64,000 nucleotides of DNA, from NCBI GenBank assembly GCA_964547645.1, contig CAZJOM010000012.1, forward strand, positions 4,079 to 68,078, read 5' to 3'. Positions within the stretch are counted from its first letter, which is position 1. Each line of letters starts with the position of its first letter. Source of the DNA: SZUA-430 sp964547645 (lineage in GTDB: Bacteria > Pseudomonadota > Alphaproteobacteria > Micropepsales > Micropepsaceae). Positions 45,526-54,372 of this stretch are shown here, one piece after another. The position numbers and the translations under genes were made by a program. Under the pieces are notes generated by a model. That model saw nothing but the letters and a program-made list of their open reading frames with translations. It had not been told where the DNA came from and searched no databases.

Positions 45526-46032
45526 ATGTCTGAACAAGCGAATTCATCCCGCCGCCGCTTTGGCTTTGCGGCACTTGCTGCCGCAGCGCTCATCGGCGTC
45601 GTCGGCGGCGGCATGGCCACGACCGCCTTCGGTCACGGCATGGGACCAGGTTTCGGCCGTCATTGGGGCGGTCATCACGACCGCGGACCTATCAACCCGG
45701 CGGACGCAAAGGAGCACGCCGCGCGCATGGTTGAACACCTCTCTTGGGCGATCGACGCGACGGCCGAGCAGAAGCAAAAGTTAACGGCGATCGCGGAGTC
45801 GATGGCGAACGACATGATTCCCGTGCACGAAAAGATGCGCGCGGCCAAAGGCCGGGTCGTCGAACTCCTGAAACAGCCCAAGACCGACCGCGCCGCGCTC
45901 GAAGCGCTGCGCGCCGAACACCTGGCGCTCGCCGACGATGTCTCCAAGCGCTTGGCGCAAGGCATGGCCGACGCCGCCGACGTGTTAACGCCGGCACAGC
46001 GCGCGAAGCTTGCGGAACACTGGGCGTTCTGA
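45526..46032 (+). CDS. Periplasmic Spy/CpxP-like protein of a two-component locus
   Basis: The 168-residue product has an N-terminal membrane/signal segment (RRFGFAALAAAALIGVVGGG), a His/Gly-rich patch (HGMGPGFGRHWGGHHDRGP) that could bind metal, and LTxxQ-type helices (IDATAEQKQKLTAIAESMAN; VLTPAQRAKLAEHWAF). CpxP-like proteins restrain their sensor kinase or act as chaperones. GGAG is eight bases before the start. A response regulator begins 31 bases downstream, so the three genes form a CpxP-CpxR-CpxA-like unit. Confidence 0.82.
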   Translation: MSEQANSSRRRFGFAALAAAALIGVVGGGMATTAFGHGMGPGFGRHWGGHHDRGPINPADAKEHAARMVEHLSWAIDATAEQKQKLTAIAESMANDMIPVHEKMRAAKGRVVELLKQPKTDRAALEALRAEHLALADDVSKRLAQGMADAADVLTPAQRAKLAEHWAF

Positions 46033-46063
46033 TTGCGTGACCGGTCACGAGGATAAAGTACGC

Positions 46064-46750
46064 GTGGCCGACCGCATTCTCTTGATCGAAGACGATCCCC
46101 GCCTCGCCCGGATGGTCGAAGACTATCTGAGCGGGGCGGGCTTTCGCGTGACACACGCTGCAACCGGTAACGCGGGTCTGACATTGAACAAGCGCGAGAG
46201 CTTCGACGCGCTCGTGCTCGACCTCATGCTACCGGACATGGATGGCCTTGAGGTCTGCAAGCAAGTGCGCGCCGAAAGCCAAACGCCGATCCTGATGCTA
46301 ACAGCACGAGGCGATGCCATGGACCGCGTCGTCGGCCTCGAACTCGGCGCTGACGACTACCTGCCGAAGCCCTTCGAACCGCGCGAGCTCTTGGCCCGGT
46401 TGCGCTCGATCTTGCGTCGCGCGCACGCCGGCGCGACCTCCAGCACACTGCGCTTCGGCCGTCTCGAGATCGACAAGGACGCTCGCGAAGCTCGTGTTGA
46501 CGGCGTCGCGCGCCCGCTCACCAGCTATCAGTTCGCGGTGCTGCTCGCGTTGGCCGAGCGGGCAGGGCGCGTGCTCTCCCGCGACGCGCTGTTTGACGTC
46601 GTGAAGGGCGAAACGATCGAGGCCTTCGACCGCTCGATCGACGTTCACATCTCCCGTATCCGTGCAGCCATCGAAGATGATCCGAAGAAGCCGCACCGAG
46701 TTCTGACCGTGCGCGGCGCCGGCTATGTCTTCGCGAAGGCGCAGGATTAG
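46064..46750 (+). CDS. OmpR/CpxR-family response regulator
   Basis: The 228-residue regulator has a receiver domain (ILLIEDDPRLARMVEDYL; phospho-acceptor Asp in ALVLDLMLPDMDGLEV; Lys in LPKPFEPRELLARL) and a C-terminal winged helix (FDRSIDVHISRIRAAIEDDP, VRGAGYVFA). The GTG at 46064 has AGGA about ten bases upstream. It is followed after five bases by the cognate kinase. Targets are unknown; the upstream Spy-like gene is the likely first one. Confidence 0.93.
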   Translation: MADRILLIEDDPRLARMVEDYLSGAGFRVTHAATGNAGLTLNKRESFDALVLDLMLPDMDGLEVCKQVRAESQTPILMLTARGDAMDRVVGLELGADDYLPKPFEPRELLARLRSILRRAHAGATSSTLRFGRLEIDKDAREARVDGVARPLTSYQFAVLLALAERAGRVLSRDALFDVVKGETIEAFDRSIDVHISRIRAAIEDDPKKPHRVLTVRGAGYVFAKAQD

Positions 46751-46755
46751 AGCCA

Positions 46756-48006
46756 ATGGGAATTTTCAACCGCCTCTACGTGAAGGTCTATCTCACGATC
46801 GTAGCCACGCTCGCGCTCGTGATCATTGTCTCCATTCTCGTTTGGCGCACCGGGCCCGAACTCGAAACCGCGCGCGATGCATTCTCGATGGCAAGCGGCG
46901 TCGCAACGGCAGCCCTCGCCGATCCGAACGCCCCTGCAGCTGAGCAGCAAAAAGCGGTCGAGCGTCTCGCTCGCCTGCTGAAGGCCGACCTCGCGCTCTA
47001 TTCTTCCGACGGCAAACCGCTCGGCGCATCCGGCAGGGCGCTGCCCTCGCCCAGCGAACTCGAAGATCGGGAGAAACGCTGGTTCGATCGTCACCGTCCG
47101 CCGGTCTGGTCGTTCGCGCTCGCTGATGGTCGCCAGATCGTCGTGCGCCCACCCTTCGAGCGTCACTTCGGTGGCGGCATCGGCTTCTTTGGTCACATCG
47201 CGCTCGTGGCGATGTTGCTTGCGCTCGGCTCCTACCCGATCGTGCGCGGCCTCACCGGCCGCCTCGAACGCCTGCAAAGAGGCGTAGAGTCGCTCGGCGC
47301 CGGGGACCTTACCGCGCGTGTGAAAGTCGAAGGCAAGGACGAGGTTGCGGGCGTTGCGGCAAGCTTCAACCGCGCCGCCGAACGCATCGAAGAGTTGGTG
47401 AAGGCGCACAAGATGCTGCTCGCCAACGCCTCGCACGAGCTGCGCACGCCGCTCACCCGCCTGCGCATGAGTGTCGAATTGCTAAAAGAAAAGGCCGACC
47501 CGGCCCGGCGCGCCGAACTTGAACAAGATATCGCCGAGCTCAATCACCTGATCGACGAGATACTGCTCTCAAGCCGCTTGGACGCAATGCAGCGCCTCGA
47601 CTCGCTGGAGGATGTCGACCTCCTCGCACTCGCCGCCGAAGAAGCCGCGCATTACGACGCCGTCGCCGTCACCGGCCAGCCGGTCACCGTCCGCGGCGAC
47701 GCCCGCCTTCTGCGGCGCCTCTTGCGCAACCTGCTCGAAAACGCCAGCCGCCACGGCGCCCCGCCGGTCGAAGTCACCGTTGCCGCGGAAGGCACGAACG
47801 CCAAACTCACCGTCGCCGACCACGGCCCCGGCGTCAACGCGGCGGACCGCGACCGCATCTTCGAACCTTTCTTCCGCTCGACCGCCGGCACCGCGCAAGG
47901 CACGGGCCTAGGCCTCGCCCTCGTCCGCCAGATCGCCCGCCGCCACGGTGGTGAGGCGACGGTGGCTGGCGCCGCCTTCACCGTCTCCCTTCCCCAGCGG
48001 ATGTAG
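46756..48006 (+). CDS. CpxA-like sensor histidine kinase
   Basis: The 416-residue kinase has a helix at about 10-30 (VYLTIVATLALVIIVSILVW), a periplasmic sensor of about 110 residues, a second helix (GFFGHIALVAMLLALGSYPI), a HAMP domain, the phospho-acceptor box LLANASHELRTPLTRLRMSV and ATP-binding boxes (RNLLENASRHG, DHGPGV, GTGLGLALVRQIARRHGG). It pairs with the response regulator immediately upstream. A weak GC hairpin follows the stop. Confidence 0.93.
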   Translation: MGIFNRLYVKVYLTIVATLALVIIVSILVWRTGPELETARDAFSMASGVATAALADPNAPAAEQQKAVERLARLLKADLALYSSDGKPLGASGRALPSPSELEDREKRWFDRHRPPVWSFALADGRQIVVRPPFERHFGGGIGFFGHIALVAMLLALGSYPIVRGLTGRLERLQRGVESLGAGDLTARVKVEGKDEVAGVAASFNRAAERIEELVKAHKMLLANASHELRTPLTRLRMSVELLKEKADPARRAELEQDIAELNHLIDEILLSSRLDAMQRLDSLEDVDLLALAAEEAAHYDAVAVTGQPVTVRGDARLLRRLLRNLLENASRHGAPPVEVTVAAEGTNAKLTVADHGPGVNAADRDRIFEPFFRSTAGTAQGTGLGLALVRQIARRHGGEATVAGAAFTVSLPQRM

Positions 48007-48020
48007 GCAGAACGCTCATC

Positions 48021-48043
48021 CCGCAACCCGCCCGCTGTTGCGG
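48021..48043 (+). terminator. Weak hairpin after the sensor kinase gene
   Basis: CCGCAAC and GTTGCGG form a 7-bp stem with a 9-base loop, 14 bases after the kinase stop and 80 bases before the next start. No U-run follows. Confidence 0.35.
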
Positions 48044-48123
48044 CCGTATCAAGGGATGGCTACCGTGCCACCCAACAAGGCGCTCCAAATCGCCGTCGCT
48101 ATTCAATAAGGGCTGGAAACTTC

Positions 48124-50385
48124 ATGACATCAGAGAACTCACGTCTCGGTTTGGTCGCGGCGGCGGTCGCGCTCGTGTTGGCGATCCCGTTGCTGGGTTC
48201 GCGCTTCGGTGGTGCGCCGACAACGGTCACAAACGTCGTTGAAGGCACCGAACCCGTCGACGTCTCGAAAGCGCAAGCGATTGCTAAGCGCATCGGCTCC
48301 GCCACCTCCGGCATCGACGCCGCGCGTATTGTCGGTGCCGACAGCGAGCCCGAAAACTGGCTCGCCCATGGCCGCACCTACGGCGAGCAACGCTTCTCGC
48401 CGCTCGACAAGATCAAAGCCGACAACGTGAAAGACCTGGGCCTCGCCTGGACATATCAGACCGGCACCATTCGCGGCCTCGAAGCCTCGCCTATTGTTGT
48501 CGACGGTGTGATGTTTGCGACCGGTTCGTGGAGCAAGGTCTACGCACTTGACGCCAAAACCGGCGAAGAACTGTGGACGTACGACCCTGAAGTACCTGGC
48601 GAAACCGCACGCAAGCCCTGCTGCGATGTCGTCAACCGCGGTGTCGCGGTTTGGAAGGGCCGCGTTTATGTCGGCACGCTCGACGGCCGCCTGGTCGCAC
48701 TCGATGCGAAAACCGGCAAGCCCGTCTGGGACATCCAAACTGTCGACCGCGCCAAGCCCTACACGGTCACGGGCGCGCCACGCATCATTCGCGGCAAGGT
48801 GATCATTGGCAATGGTGGCGCCGAACTCGGCGTGCGCGGTTACATCACAGCTTATGACGCTGATACCGGCAAGCAGCTGTGGCGCTTCTACACCGTGCCC
48901 GGCGACCCGCGTGTGCCGGTCGAGAACGAACATCTGAAAGCGGCACTGCCCACTTGGAAAGCCGATCCGCAGGGCTGGAAGTATTGGGAAGTCGGCGGCG
49001 GCGGCACCGTTTGGGACTCGATGGCTTACGACCCCGATCTCGACCTGCTCTATATCGGAACCGGCAACGGTAGCCCGTGGAGCCGCTATCTGCGTTCGCC
49101 AGGCGGCGGCGACAATCTCTATCTGTCGTCGATCGTCGCCATCAAACCCGATACCGGCGAGATGGCCTGGCACTTCCAAGAAACGCCCGGCGACACCTGG
49201 GACTTCACCGCGACCCAGCACATCATTCTGGCCGACCTTGAGATCAATGGTCAGATCCGCAAGGCGCTGATGCACGCGCCGAAGAACGGCTTTTTCTACG
49301 TGCTCGACCGTGCAACCGGCGAGTTTATCTCGGGCAAGAACTACGTTCCCGTGACCTGGGCCAAGGGCCTCGATGAAAAAGGCCGCCCGATCGAGAACCC
49401 GGCGATGTCGTCCTACCGCGACGCGCCGAAGATGGTCCAGCCCTCGCCGCATGGTGGCCATAACTGGCAGCCGATGTCATTCAACCCGCAGACGAAGCTC
49501 GTCTACATCCCCTCGCAGCTGACGCCGCAAATGTTCGTCTATGACAAGACGCGCGACGTGAAGCCCGGCGTTTGGAACACTGGTCTCGATTTCGGAGCGA
49601 TTTCGACACTAACGATGAAAGCGCTCGCTGCCGGTCAGCCTTTGCCGCCGATCGAAGGCTCGTTGATCGCTTGGGATCCGATCAATCAAAAGGAAGCTTG
49701 GCGCGTCAAGCATGCCACGTTCTGGAACGGCGGCACGCTGACGACCGCGGGCAATCTGGTATTCCAAGGCGCGGGCGACGGCCTGTTTCGCGCCTGGAAG
49801 GCCGACACGGGCGAGGAGCTTTGGAAGATCGATGCCAAGACCGGCATCATCGCGCCGCCCGTGACCTACAGCGTCGATGGCGAACAATACGTTGCCGTTC
49901 TGGCCGGCTGGGGCGGCGTCGGACTGACGCTCTCACCCGAACCCGCGAACGCGATCCTCAAATACGGAAATGACGGCAAGATCTTTGCCTTCAAGCTCGG
50001 CGGTCAAAAGACGATCGAGGCCGAGCCCAACCCGCGCGCACCGATGGCGAAACCACCGGCGCAAACGGCAAGCGCTGCGATGGTCGCAAAGGGTGACGCG
50101 ACTTACCACCGTTACTGCAGCGTCTGCCACGGCTTCTTCGCCATGGCGAGCGGCGTGGTCCCCGACCTGCGTTACTCCGCGCCCGAGACGTTCGACCGTT
50201 ACAAGGAAATCGTCCTCGACGGCGAGCGCAAGGACAACGGCATGGCCTCCTTCGCCGACCAGATCAAGATAGAGGACGTCGACGCGATCAAGGCCTACAT
50301 CCTCTCGCTCGCAAACGCCGCCTACGACGCGGAACAGAAAGCGGCAGCGGCCCCGCCGCCGGCCCCCGCGCCGCCGCCGAACTGA
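48124..50385 (+). CDS. PQQ- and haem-dependent (quinohemoprotein) alcohol dehydrogenase
   Basis: The 753-residue periplasmic enzyme has an N-terminal hydrophobic signal, then the eight-bladed propeller with tryptophan-docking repeats (KVYALDAKTGEELWTYDP, GRLVALDAKTGKPVWDIQ). RKPCCDVVNRGVAVW is the vicinal-cysteine PQQ site, and GDTWDFTATQ holds the catalytic Asp. The residue two after that Asp is Thr, not Asp, so calcium rather than a lanthanide is expected. A C-terminal cytochrome c domain has CSVCH at about 664 and Met in NGMASFAD. The tail is Pro/Ala-rich. This is the type I quinohemoprotein layout. PQQ synthesis genes are not in the window. Confidence 0.93.
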   Translation: MTSENSRLGLVAAAVALVLAIPLLGSRFGGAPTTVTNVVEGTEPVDVSKAQAIAKRIGSATSGIDAARIVGADSEPENWLAHGRTYGEQRFSPLDKIKADNVKDLGLAWTYQTGTIRGLEASPIVVDGVMFATGSWSKVYALDAKTGEELWTYDPEVPGETARKPCCDVVNRGVAVWKGRVYVGTLDGRLVALDAKTGKPVWDIQTVDRAKPYTVTGAPRIIRGKVIIGNGGAELGVRGYITAYDADTGKQLWRFYTVPGDPRVPVENEHLKAALPTWKADPQGWKYWEVGGGGTVWDSMAYDPDLDLLYIGTGNGSPWSRYLRSPGGGDNLYLSSIVAIKPDTGEMAWHFQETPGDTWDFTATQHIILADLEINGQIRKALMHAPKNGFFYVLDRATGEFISGKNYVPVTWAKGLDEKGRPIENPAMSSYRDAPKMVQPSPHGGHNWQPMSFNPQTKLVYIPSQLTPQMFVYDKTRDVKPGVWNTGLDFGAISTLTMKALAAGQPLPPIEGSLIAWDPINQKEAWRVKHATFWNGGTLTTAGNLVFQGAGDGLFRAWKADTGEELWKIDAKTGIIAPPVTYSVDGEQYVAVLAGWGGVGLTLSPEPANAILKYGNDGKIFAFKLGGQKTIEAEPNPRAPMAKPPAQTASAAMVAKGDATYHRYCSVCHGFFAMASGVVPDLRYSAPETFDRYKEIVLDGERKDNGMASFADQIKIEDVDAIKAYILSLANAAYDAEQKAAAAPPPAPAPPPN

Positions 50386-50430
50386 TGCATTAATCTCTGC
50401 CGCCTTGCTGGCGTCACAGGACTGCGATAC

Positions 50431-50466
50431 CAACGCCGCTCCGCAAACGGGGCGGCGTTGTTGTTT
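50431..50466 (+). terminator. Intrinsic terminator between the alcohol dehydrogenase and hisS
   Basis: CAACGCCGCTCCG and CGGGGCGGCGTTG pair over 13 bases (one G-T wobble) around a CAAA loop, followed by TTGTTT. It ends about 17 bases before the hisS ATG, so hisS must have a promoter that overlaps it, or be read through it. Confidence 0.8.
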
Positions 50467-50483
50467 CGAACCCGGAAAAGACG

Positions 50484-51965
50484 ATGAGCGAAAAGCCGAC
50501 CAAAACCAGTGCCGAAAAGCCGCGCGGCTTCCGCGACCGGCTCGGGGCGGAGCTTTTGGCCGAGCGGCGCATGCTCGACGTCATCCGCGGCGTCTATGAG
50601 TCGTACGGCTTCGATCCGCTGGAAACGCCGGTCATCGAGTACGCCGATGCGCTGGGCAAATTCCTGCCCGACCAAGACCGCCCGAACGAAGGCGTCTTCG
50701 CATTCCGCGACGACGACGAAGAGTGGCTCTCGCTCCGCTACGACTTGACCGCGCCGCTCGCCCGCTTCGTGGCGGAGAATTTCGACGCGCTCCCAAAACC
50801 GTTCCGCCGCTACCAAGTCGGCCAAGTTTTCCGCAACGAGAAGCCCGGCCCGGGCCGCTACCGCGAGTTCACGCAGTTCGACGCCGACACCGTAGGCACG
50901 GCCAGTATGCTGGCCGACGCCGAACTTTGCATGATGACCTGCGATACGCTGGAGAAGTTGGGTCTCGGTGGCGACTACATCGTCAAGGTCAACAACCGCA
51001 AAGTCCTGAACGGCGTGCTCGAAGCGGTCGGCATTCCGCAAGGCAAGGACGGCGAGGGCCAACGCCTCACTGTCCTTCGCGCCATCGACAAGCTCGATCG
51101 CTTAGGCCCGGACGCGGTGCGCCAACTGTTAGGCCCCGGCCGAAAAGACGAATCCGGCGACTTCACCAAAGGCGCAAACCTGTCGCCGAACGCGATCGCC
51201 CGCGTCCTCGCCTTCACCGAGGCGGGCTCAACCGATCGCGGGTCGTTCCTGGCCGAACTCGAACGCCTCGTCGCCGATAGCACCGACGGCCAAGCGGGCG
51301 TCGGCGAACTTCGCCAGATCGATGCCGCGCTGAGCGGCGCCGGCTACGACGGCACGCGCGTGCGCTTCGACCCCTCCGTCGTGCGCGGCCTTGCCTATTA
51401 CACTGGGCCGGTGATCGAAGCTGAACTGACGTTCGAAATCAAAAACGAAGACGGCCAAGTGGTGCGCGTCGGTTCTGTCGCCGGCGGCGGTCGCTACGAC
51501 GACCTCGTCACCCGCTTCAAGGGCGTGCAAGTCCCGGCGACGGGCATCTCGATCGGCGTCAGCCGCCTGCAAGCGGCCCTCGCCGCGCGCGGTACGAAGG
51601 ACGCAACGTTCGGCCCCGTCGTGGTGCTCGCCATGGATAAAGACGCCGCCGCAAGTTACCTCGCCATGGCCCGCGAACTCCGCGCCGCCGGCATACGTGC
51701 CGAAGTCTACACCGGCACCTCCGGCATGAAGGCGCAGCTCAAATACGCCGATAAGCGCTTAAGCCCCGTCGCCGTCATTGAAGGCAGCGACGAACGCGCG
51801 AAGGGCGTGATCACGCTCAAGGATCTGATCCTGGGCGCCGAACAAGCGAAAGAAATCAAAGACCGCGCGCAATGGGCGACCGGTTCGCAAGCGCAAGTCA
51901 CCGTGCCGCGGAGCGAACTCGTCGCGGCGGTGAAAAAGATCTTGGCCGCACAAGCCTCCGCATGA
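50484..51965 (+). CDS. hisS: Histidine-tRNA ligase
   Basis: The 493-residue class II synthetase has motif 1 (ESYGFDPLETPVIEY), motif 2 (VFRNEKPGPGRYREFTQFDA), the HisA motifs (VRGLAYYTGPVIEAE) and motif 3 (GGGRYDDLV...GISIGVSRL), then the anticodon-binding domain (GPVVVLAMDKDAAASYLAMA). It charges tRNA-His. Its stop overlaps the hisZ start (ATGA), so charging and the first enzyme of histidine synthesis are co-expressed. Confidence 0.97.
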   Translation: MSEKPTKTSAEKPRGFRDRLGAELLAERRMLDVIRGVYESYGFDPLETPVIEYADALGKFLPDQDRPNEGVFAFRDDDEEWLSLRYDLTAPLARFVAENFDALPKPFRRYQVGQVFRNEKPGPGRYREFTQFDADTVGTASMLADAELCMMTCDTLEKLGLGGDYIVKVNNRKVLNGVLEAVGIPQGKDGEGQRLTVLRAIDKLDRLGPDAVRQLLGPGRKDESGDFTKGANLSPNAIARVLAFTEAGSTDRGSFLAELERLVADSTDGQAGVGELRQIDAALSGAGYDGTRVRFDPSVVRGLAYYTGPVIEAELTFEIKNEDGQVVRVGSVAGGGRYDDLVTRFKGVQVPATGISIGVSRLQAALAARGTKDATFGPVVVLAMDKDAAASYLAMARELRAAGIRAEVYTGTSGMKAQLKYADKRLSPVAVIEGSDERAKGVITLKDLILGAEQAKEIKDRAQWATGSQAQVTVPRSELVAAVKKILAAQASA

Positions 51966-53128
51966 TCGCCGCCCCGCCATATGACGCCGAAACGATTGCC
52001 GCGCTCGAAGCGCAGACGGCGGCGTTGCTCGACGTCTTCAAGACCTACGGCGCCGAGCGCATCGAACCCGCGATCGCCCAACCAGCCGACGCGTTCCTCG
52101 ACCGCATGGGCGAGGACCTGCGCCGACGCACATATGTCTTCAACGGTCCCGACGGCCGCGAACTCTGCTTGCGCCCGGACCTCACGATCCCAACCTGCCA
52201 AGCCTATCTCGCGCGCACGCCTGCCGCGGATCGCCCGGCGAAACTGTGCTACGCCGGACCCGTGTTCCGCCACAACCCGGCCGATCCGGCGAAGCCCGGC
52301 CAAAGCACGCACGCCGGCCTCGAAAACATCAACGCCGCCAACCCCGCCGCAGCCGACGCCGAAGCGTTGATCCTCACCGACAACGCGCTCGCGCGCGCCG
52401 GCTTGAAGCACGTCGACGTCACGCTCGGCGACCTCTCGATCTTTTCAAGCCTGCTCGAAGCGCTGGGCCTCGCGCCGCAATGGGCGGAGCGTCTGCGCCG
52501 CCACGTCTGGCGCCCGGCCTACATGAACGAATTGCTGAAGCGCCTGACCGGCGAAGCCGAAAGCGGCAACGCGTTCCTGGCGCATGTCGGCACGCTGCCG
52601 CCGGAAGAAGCGCGCGCGGTGCTCCGCGACGCACTCAGCCTCGGTGGCATCAAACCGATCGGCACCCGCACGATTGAAGAAATTACCGATCGCTTCCTGG
52701 CGCAGGCAGCCGATGCCTCGTCCGCGCGCATGCCCCGTGCCGTCGCCGACGCGATCACGGCATACCTCAACGTGAAGGTCCCCGCGAACCAAGCCGTTGA
52801 AACGCTGCGCAAGCTTGCGCGCACCGCCGCCATCCCGCTCGACGCGGCGATCGCCGCGCTCGAGCGCCGCTTCGGCTTGCTCGAACGTCACGGCTTCAAC
52901 CTCGCGCGCGCCACGTTCGCCGCGCAGTTCGGCCGCAACATGGAATACTACACCGGTTTCGTGTTCGAGTTCCGCGCTGCGGCAGGTAACCCGCCGATCG
53001 CCGGCGGCGGCCGCTATGACAATCTCCTAACGGCACTCGGCGCGCCCAGGCCCGCGCCGGCCGTCGGCCTCGCCATTTACGGCGAACGCGTCCTCGCTGC
53101 GCGCGCCGCGCAAGGCGGTGGCGCGTGA
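51962..53128 (+). CDS. hisZ: ATP phosphoribosyltransferase regulatory subunit
   Basis: The 388-residue protein resembles the catalytic core of HisS (LCLRPDLTIPTCQAYLAR, YAGPVFRHNP, MEYYTGFVFEF, IAGGGRYDNLLTALG) but lacks the anticodon domain and several motif 2 residues. That is the pattern of HisZ, which binds HisG and provides histidine feedback. The ATG at 51962 overlaps the hisS stop. Its own stop overlaps the hisG GTG. Confidence 0.95.
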   Translation: MIAAPPYDAETIAALEAQTAALLDVFKTYGAERIEPAIAQPADAFLDRMGEDLRRRTYVFNGPDGRELCLRPDLTIPTCQAYLARTPAADRPAKLCYAGPVFRHNPADPAKPGQSTHAGLENINAANPAAADAEALILTDNALARAGLKHVDVTLGDLSIFSSLLEALGLAPQWAERLRRHVWRPAYMNELLKRLTGEAESGNAFLAHVGTLPPEEARAVLRDALSLGGIKPIGTRTIEEITDRFLAQAADASSARMPRAVADAITAYLNVKVPANQAVETLRKLARTAAIPLDAAIAALERRFGLLERHGFNLARATFAAQFGRNMEYYTGFVFEFRAAAGNPPIAGGGRYDNLLTALGAPRPAPAVGLAIYGERVLAARAAQGGGA

Positions 53129-54087
53129 GCTTGATCCTCGCCATCCCGTCGAAGGGCCGTCTGCAGGAACAGGCGCTCGCGTTCCTCGCCGACGCCGGCC
53201 TGACGCTCAGCCAATCGCGCGGCAACCGCGACTATGCGGCAAAGCTCGCCGGCGTCGACAACGTCACGGTCTCGCTGCTCTCCGCGTCCGAAATCGCCGA
53301 CGAACTGAACGCCGGCCGCGTCCACCTCGGCATCAGCGGCGAAGATCTGCTGCGCGAACACGGCCAAGGTGGCGATCGCACGCTCGTCGTCGAAAAGCTG
53401 GGCTTCGGCAAGGCGAACGTCGTGGTCGCCGTACCGCGCTCGTGGATTGACGTGGCCACCATGTCCGACCTCGACGACGTGGCCTCACTGTTTCACGCGC
53501 GCCACCACCGCCGACTGCGTGTCGCGACCAAGTACATGAACCTGACCCGCGACTTCTTCGCCAGTCACGGCATCGCCGATTACCGCATCGTCGAAAGCCT
53601 CGGCGCCACCGAAGGCGCGCCCGCTTCCGGCAACGCGGAAGCGATCGTCGACATCACGACAACGGGCGCGACGCTCGCCGCGAACGATCTGAAAATCCTG
53701 GACGACGGCCTGATCCTCGAGAGCCAGGCCGTGTTGGCGGCAGGCCTCGGCGCGAACTGGAACGACGACGCGAAGCAATCCGCCCGCGTCATGCTCGAAC
53801 GCATCGCCGCTCGCGCGCTCGCCAAGACCGCGCAAGTCGTCCGCGTCCGCATGGATACCGGCGTCGAAGCGGCACTGCCCGTTTTGGAGCGCAGCCTCGG
53901 TGCGAAAACTCTCTCCCGCACCGCAGGGGGCGAAGCCGCCATCCTCATCCCGACCGCCAACCTCTCCATGGCGATCACGGTCCTCCGCAGCTCCGGCGCC
54001 CAAGGCACCGTAACCTCTGACCGCACCGACTACGTCTTCACGCCGGAGAATCCGCTGTTTGGAAAACTGCAAGCCCGACTCCGCTGA
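53125..54087 (+). CDS. hisG: ATP phosphoribosyltransferase catalytic subunit
   Basis: The 320-residue enzyme joins ATP and PRPP, the first step of histidine synthesis. Family segments are LILAIPSKGRLQEQALAFLA, VHLGISGEDLLREHGQ, VATKYMNLTRDFFASHG and the PRPP loop EAIVDITTTGATLAAND. HisZ-dependent short HisG proteins are usually 200-230 residues, so the roughly 90 extra residues at the C-terminus are notable, although longer forms occur in some alphaproteobacteria. The GTG start is coupled to hisZ. Confidence 0.95.
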   Translation: MSLILAIPSKGRLQEQALAFLADAGLTLSQSRGNRDYAAKLAGVDNVTVSLLSASEIADELNAGRVHLGISGEDLLREHGQGGDRTLVVEKLGFGKANVVVAVPRSWIDVATMSDLDDVASLFHARHHRRLRVATKYMNLTRDFFASHGIADYRIVESLGATEGAPASGNAEAIVDITTTGATLAANDLKILDDGLILESQAVLAAGLGANWNDDAKQSARVMLERIAARALAKTAQVVRVRMDTGVEAALPVLERSLGAKTLSRTAGGEAAILIPTANLSMAITVLRSSGAQGTVTSDRTDYVFTPENPLFGKLQARLR

Positions 54088-54107
54088 GCGCGCGTCGAGT
54101 CAGCACG

Positions 54108-54336
54108 ATTTCACCACAAAGACACCAAGACGCACCAAGTTCCACCAAGGGGCTGCGGCTGGATCACGTCTTGCTGTTCAACCACAGAACATTCGGGCGC
54201 GAAGCGCCCCTTCTTTCGTCGTTCGCGACGCTTCGAATTCGGAAGGCGCTTCGCGCCGAAGAGATAGGCATCAGACCCAACACCACGACGGCATCTTGGT
54301 GAAACTTCGTACTTCTTGGTGCCTTCGTGGTGGAAT
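54108..54336. repeat. 229-bp imperfect palindromic intergenic repeat with three nested hairpins
   Basis: The 42-base ends (54108-54149 and 54295-54336) are inverted repeats matching at 35 of 42 positions. They contain CACCAAG/CACGAAG-type units seen in dispersed repeats of many genomes. Between them sit three perfect hairpins: 54195-54209 (6-bp stem, GAA loop), 54217-54230 (CGTCG stem, TTCG loop) and 54245-54257 (GGCGC stem, TTC loop). Hairpins 1 and 3 are reverse complements of each other, so the whole element is symmetrical about 54223. It fills almost all the gap between hisG and the GNAT gene. Confidence 0.85.
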
Positions 54337-54372
54337 CTTTCTGACTCTCCACGACGCCGAGGCTCGACGAAC

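Noticed and set aside
54100..54345. Small proteins with TTKAPR/TTKTPR peptides on both strands
   Set aside because: These are translations of the inverted repeat ends; both strands give similar peptides because the DNA is palindromic.
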